Shown here piece after piece: positions 59,942 to 64,000 of a stretch of DNA of 64,000 bases (its first letter is position 1; the number at the start of each line of letters is the position of its first letter). A program made the translations under genes and the position numbers. Source of the DNA: Gymnopus androsaceus JB14 (lineage: Eukaryota; Basidiomycota; Agaricomycetes; Agaricales; Omphalotaceae). The stretch is from assembly GCA_009733575.1 (NCBI GenBank), contig ML769388.1:372001-436000 (forward strand). The letters run 5' to 3'. The notes under the pieces are model-generated. The model worked only from the letters and a program-made list of their open reading frames with translations. It had not been told where the DNA came from and did not search any database.

Positions 59942-60671
59942 TGTCCTAAGAGGGGGCTACCTGGAAAAAAGATGAAAGATAAAGACACGTAGTAAAGTAA
60001 CCTTGTATGATCGCGAGCTCAACGGAATTAAAGTCTTCCGAATCAGAGCCTATGTGACTCAGATGGAGCGTTCTCTGTGCATCCTGTCGAGTCGCCAAAG
60101 GTCGATTAAAAAACGGAGTCGAGAAACTCTAGTCTTAGTCTCAGAGTAAGTACTAGTTACTGAGCCTGTCCGACTCGGACGTGTCAAGAGTTTCCCTTTT
60201 CGTTGTATTTTCGTAGACGGGCCAAGTTCACAGAATAATGGTAGATACTGGTCGAGGCAAGGAGCGGTTAATTACCAGCGCTCAAGTTGATGCCAATATG
60301 CAGGCCGCATTGCGGAACGGATTTGGGGAAAAGAGGAAGTAACCAGCTACCTGGGAAGGACTAATTTTTGGGGCCAGATCAGATCAGTCATTCCGTCGAG
60401 ACTGCAGTAGGACTGTACGATCTAGGAAAGGGATCAAGCAGTGATCAAGCGATAAGAAAGCCAGAACGGTTCTCTGGATGGTCCACGTCCTTCTGAAGGG
60501 ATCTCTGGCTTTTGAACCACTTGGATCCGTAGCTACCTCGCAGTCACGGTCTTGTGACGCGACTCACTATGATCCTGTTATTACTAAAAACGTCTTCATA
60601 TAACACAAGAAGCTACATTCTTATAGTTCATCCAGAAAAATCGTGTGTGGATCATACAGTATTGTACAAAA
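59942..60671. other. Promoter side of the carboxylesterase gene and intergenic DNA
   Basis: About 730 bases without coding potential. Several ACTAGT- and GACTC-containing short motifs occur, none recognised as an operator. Confidence 0.4.
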
Positions 60672-60787
60672 CATATAGTATACTATGAAAAAGGTATAGT
60701 AAGGTTGTTCATCCTGGAAGCATATAGTAGAGAAAGCAAAAGCATATAGTAGACTATGAAAAAGGGAGAGTAAAGTTGTTCATTCTG
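60672..60787. repeat. Imperfect 71-bp-spaced direct repeat, 3' flank of membrane-protein gene
   Basis: CATATAGTATACTATGAAAA and 25 further bases (60672-60716) recur at 60743-60787 with about five changes, and a partial third CATATAGTAG lies at 60721. Confidence 0.8.
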
Positions 60788-60828
60788 AAAAAAATACATG
60801 GAGAGTTATCACACGTTCATTCCAATCC

Positions 60829-62484
60829 TTATCCAGTTTTTCCCTTGGTCGATGCTGCCCTCCCCAAACTACTCCAGGCAGACGAAATTAGATTTGTCAA
60901 AGGAGCCGTGCCAGCGTTCGACGTCTCGTTTTCGGACGTACTGTTCGCTGGGGGCTTGTCAGAATCAGTGACAGACGGTCCACCTGCGGATTTTTCTGCA
61001 GAGACACTAGCAGCACGTCCAACCTGAGTAGGTGTCTTCTGAGCATCAACAGCAACAATGTCCCTCGGACGGCCATGGATTTGGTAATCCCAAGTCGCAG
61101 GAAGAATGGCAATAGGCAATAGCCATGTAGCCGTCAAAACCACACCCTGTCCCTGATCCTTCGCCTGTACTCGGCCCCAGGACCAAGCAACAAATGCACC
61201 AATATAGCCAAGAAAAGGCGTCATTCGTTTCAGCATCATAAGTCCGGGCCTTAGCTGAAAGAATAAACATTAATTTGTGAAAAAATGGGAGGCAAGGCAA
61301 CTTACTTGCGGAGGGACTACCATTATCGGTACTTGATCCACAAGCCATTTGAGTGCAGCAGTGATCATCGCTCCACGCTTCGCAGCAGCTATGTGCGTGG
61401 AAGACAGCTGGGCAATAACGGGAGGAGGAAGGAAAAGTCGGTAACCCCACCAGGTAACTTCGAGGGAGAGTTGAGTAGAAGACGGGTAAAAGACTCGCTT
61501 GGGTTTAGGCGCAGATTTTGGTGCAGGTTTTTTCTCGGCAACAGGCGTAGATTCAACGGGTTTAGACTGTGGCGTCTCTGTGGAGGGCGCAGCTACTGGC
61601 TCGTCATCATCAGCGTATTCCAGTTCCGAATCGGCAATTTCTGGTTCGAGATCCTTCGTAGGCTGCAAGGGGGTGTACATCATAATGCCTTCCTCTTCGT
61701 GGCCCGGATGTTCATCAGTTTGGTTCTGGTCAGTCGCCTTTCCTTTGCCCTTGTCGACCGTCACTCCATTGCCACTGGCGCCAGCCATGGCTCCCAGCTT
61801 GTCCAGCATAGTCCATACACTTTCACGTCCCTTCTCCAGACCTTTACCGACTTCACCGTTCATAATAGCCTCGGATGAGAGCAAACGAGCAAGCGTTGCA
61901 TCGAGACCGCCGAATATCGAACTAGAAGAGGTAGAGCCAGCGTGAGGAGTGCCAGGGGCGGAAGGATTAGTGCTACGCGTTCCAGTGGGAGTAGCGGAAG
62001 AGGAAGCAGGGGCTGGAGTAGAAGGAGCGCTCTGATGGCTCTTTCCTCCTGCAAAAGTGAACTTTTCATCGATCAGAGCTTGAATCCTCATTGCTAGAGT
62101 GCGAGTATCAGGCGCATCCTGCGTATCTGGTTCAGCTTCTGCATTTTCAGCAGAATCGCCGGTCTTGTTCTTCTGTTCGGCTTGGGTGAGCGCCTTTACT
62201 TCCTCTCTCCACTTTTCCAAACCAGCCTTGTATTGCTTCGACTTTTGTTCCCAGTCAGAGGCTCCAGTGCCACTTTGTGGGGATCCTGATAGATCCCAGG
62301 TGGTCGGAGGAAATGGGGGCTCTGGAGCAGATTGTAATCCACTTGTAGCGTAGCTTTTAAAGCGAGCGAATGCAGAAAGTTTCGCTTTGGGCAATGTAGG
62401 AGGATTGCTAGTGGAATCCGATGGGGGATCAGTTGTCTTTTGGTCGGTTTCCATTGGTTTAGAGGGAGGTTCAGAGGAGGACAT
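60829..62484 (-). CDS. Conserved-looking membrane protein with long disordered N-terminus
   Basis: The start MSSSEPPSKPMETDQKTTDP opens a disordered, Ser/Pro/Glu-rich half that includes TTWDLSGSPQSGTGASDWEQ, KSKQYKAGLEKWREEVKALT and LDATLARLLSSEAIMNGEVG. The C-terminal half has RVFYPSSTQLSLEVTWWGYR with LFLPPPVIAQLS, and across an intron LRPGLMMLKRMTPFLGYIGA and FVAWSWGRV, then VVLTATWLLPIAILPATWDY, at least two probable transmembrane helices. I know no named family. Two exons, joined VVPPQ-LRPG near 61310/61255. Confidence 0.7.
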
Positions 62485-62880
62485 GACGGTTTACAGAGAA
62501 AAGGCGATGAACGAGCTATGATATCATCAACATGATCAAGACAAATAGCAAAGTCAAAGAGATAAGATAACATCCTTGCCGATCTCGGAGTCGATCGGAT
62601 CCATCTTTCTTGATCTTTTCTCTTTCAACTTTCATCACTAACCATCCAGGGATTCATGCCCAACCTATAGCATATTCCAGGCTATTGATACTCCTTTGTG
62701 GTACATTCTAATCCTCCACGAAAAACCCCTGATCTTCGTGACGACCAAGTACAAAATCAAAATCTACTCTGTAGCGGCGCGCCCTGCAACGAACGAGACT
62801 GCGGTTTTGGGACAGGAAGAAAATAAATATAATCCTTCAGCGCAGTCCAATCAATTCTCTTCTCTCATTCAATTACTGCT
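62485..62880. promoter_or_regulatory. Divergent promoter region, membrane protein and GT15 gene
   Basis: A 396-bp region between opposite start codons. TCTTTTCTCTTTCAAC-type CT-rich tracts are visible near 62610. No specific site recognised. Confidence 0.4.
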
Positions 62881-64000
62881 ATGGCCATCTGTAATGCTTT
62901 CGCCGTTGGTGTCAGAATACGTCTTGTCGTCTTTTCCATCTGTTTAGTGAGTTTGTTGTACAGTATGTCATGGATATATTTCTTACTAATGATCTACAGA
63001 ATATTTTGCTTATGGGGTTTTTGGTCTTGCATGAAGACGTTCGAGCACTGGTTGCCCATCATCTGTATCCAAACACGAAATATAATTCCATCGCTGAAGT
63101 GCTCATACCGGAGCCTCCTTACGAGCCCCAGGGAAAAGAAAACGCCACATTCGTTTTTCTAGCACGAAATTCTGATCTCAATGGAGTCTTAAAAAGTATG
63201 CAAAGTATAGAACAACATTTCAATGAGCGGTTTGGTTATCCTTGGATTTTCTTGAATGAAGAAGAATTCACAGAAGAGTTCAAGGAGTGAGTGCTGCGCA
63301 TTGCTTGTTCATGCATTAATTAATATATGCTGGCTGGTAGGAGGGTGACGGCCGAGACCCTTGCACCAGTGCAGTTTGGAGTGATACCCGCTAGCCATTG
63401 GTATCAACCAGAATGGATAGACGAAGCCAGAGCGGAACGTGCCCGAAATATAATGAAAGAATTGGGCGTAATATATGCTGGTACGTATTCCTTGAATGTA
63501 CGTAGAGGCCTCGTACTCATTCTCTGCTAGATAGTGTGGTACGTCTTCCTTGAATGTAGAAGTTCCTCGCGCTCATTCAGCACTTATTCATCGCAGCCGT
63601 ATCGCAACATGTGCAGGTTTAACTCTGGGGTGAGTGAGAATGAGAAACCTTTGAAACACACGTCAAATGACTGACTATCCCTTAGTACTTCTTTCACCAT
63701 CCAACTCGTTCAACCATACCGGTACTACTGGCGTATTGAGTATGATCTTCCTGGTCATTGAGAGCCGTATGACTGACCTTTATTTTTAGACCTGACGTTG
63801 AATACTCCTGCGAAATTCAATACGATCCTTTCGAGTATCTCAAGCTGAACAACATAACATACGGTGAATTCTTTTACATGCGCACTCATAATCTGGTACT
63901 CATCCAAGAACAGGGTTTACTATTTCCCTAAGAGAGTTGGGACACACAGTAACGACGCTATGGGACAACGTGAAATGTTCGGGTTTTACACGTGTCTAGC
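62881..64000 (+). CDS. GT15 family alpha-1,2-mannosyltransferase (KRE2/MNT1-like), runs off the window, frame disturbed
   Basis: Exon 1 (62881-62946) joins exon 2 at 63000: MAICNAFAVGVRIRLVVFSI then CLNILLMGFLVL, a type II signal anchor. The GT15 domain reads ATFVFLARNSDLNGVLKSMQ, FNERFGYPWIFLNEEEFTEE, PVQFGVIPASHWYQPEWIDE and RNIMKELGVIYA. An 8-nt microexon (63531-63538) gives Asp-Ser-Val, then PYRNMCRFNSG (from 63597). The next exon (from 63686) reads YFFHHP, but LVQPYRYYWRIE follows only after a shift of one base near 63703. Then come PDVEYSCEIQYDPFEYL and FTISLRELGHTVTTLWDNVK. GT15 enzymes add mannose to N- and O-glycans in the Golgi. The one-base disturbance may be a base error or a null allele. 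Confidence 0.8.

Noticed and set aside
61285..61878. 197-codon plus frame opposite the membrane-protein gene
   Set aside because: Antisense shadow of a 404-codon exon with clear hydrophobic segments.
1..64000. tRNA, rRNA genes or CRISPR arrays
   Set aside because: I looked for tRNA-like A and B box pairs, rRNA-like sequence and regularly spaced repeats. None was convincing, and CRISPR is not expected in a nuclear fungal sequence.

Overview
The window reads as nuclear DNA of a filamentous basidiomycete, most likely an Agaricomycete. Genes are dense and lie on both strands. They are split by many short introns (about 48 to 70 nt, mostly GT..AG with CTNA-type branch sites), several exons are only 6 to 12 nt long, and the protein set is typical of mushrooms: a LaeA-like methyltransferase, F-box proteins, a G1 glutamic peptidase, a GT15 mannosyltransferase and SIKE/STRIPAK. 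All calls come from reading the sequence; no database search was run.

Layout. 1-4.2 kb: a coiled-coil golgin-like gene (3' end outside the window) and a heterotrimeric G-protein beta subunit, both on the minus strand. 4.4-10.1 kb: an accessory-looking stretch of very small intron-containing plus-strand genes. Its core is three paralogous mini-genes, each encoding little more than one double-stranded RNA-binding domain, with local tandem duplications of 158 bp and 78 bp. Two tiny membrane-protein genes flank them. 10.4-15.8 kb: SAD1/USP39 splicing factor diverging from RSM22, then mitochondrial uL1. 15.8-18.5 kb: gene-poor, with a frame-broken low-complexity ORF. 18.5-24.8 kb: a complete Nup192/Nup205 scaffold nucleoporin of 2026 residues. 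25-35.7 kb: F-box protein, mitochondrial mL40, a two-RRM/RGG RNA-binding protein, Rab5, an SH3-RasGEF and IST1.

35.7-39.1 kb: mostly non-coding, with a possible gene relic. 39.2-45.8 kb: LaeA-like methyltransferase and the Ski2 exosome helicase. 46.5-49.6 kb: a Ser/Tyr-rich ORF interrupted by an in-frame TGA, and a small RRM-like protein. 50.5-53.7 kb: a degenerate zone with two eqolisin (G1 peptidase) pseudogene copies and repeated flanking fragments. 53.8-64 kb: SIKE-family STRIPAK component, a second F-box protein, a secreted type-B carboxylesterase, a conserved-looking membrane protein and the start of a GT15 mannosyltransferase whose reading frame appears broken.

The large genes are housekeeping functions (nuclear pore, splicing, mitochondrial translation, RNA decay, ESCRT and Rab traffic, G-protein/Ras signalling) with no operon-like logic. 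Three mitoribosome-related genes within 15 kb and two very compact divergent promoters are the main positional features. The part most likely to be undescribed is the dsRBD mini-gene cluster at 6.4-9.5 kb, which also shows exon-intron duplication and a GC-AG intron.
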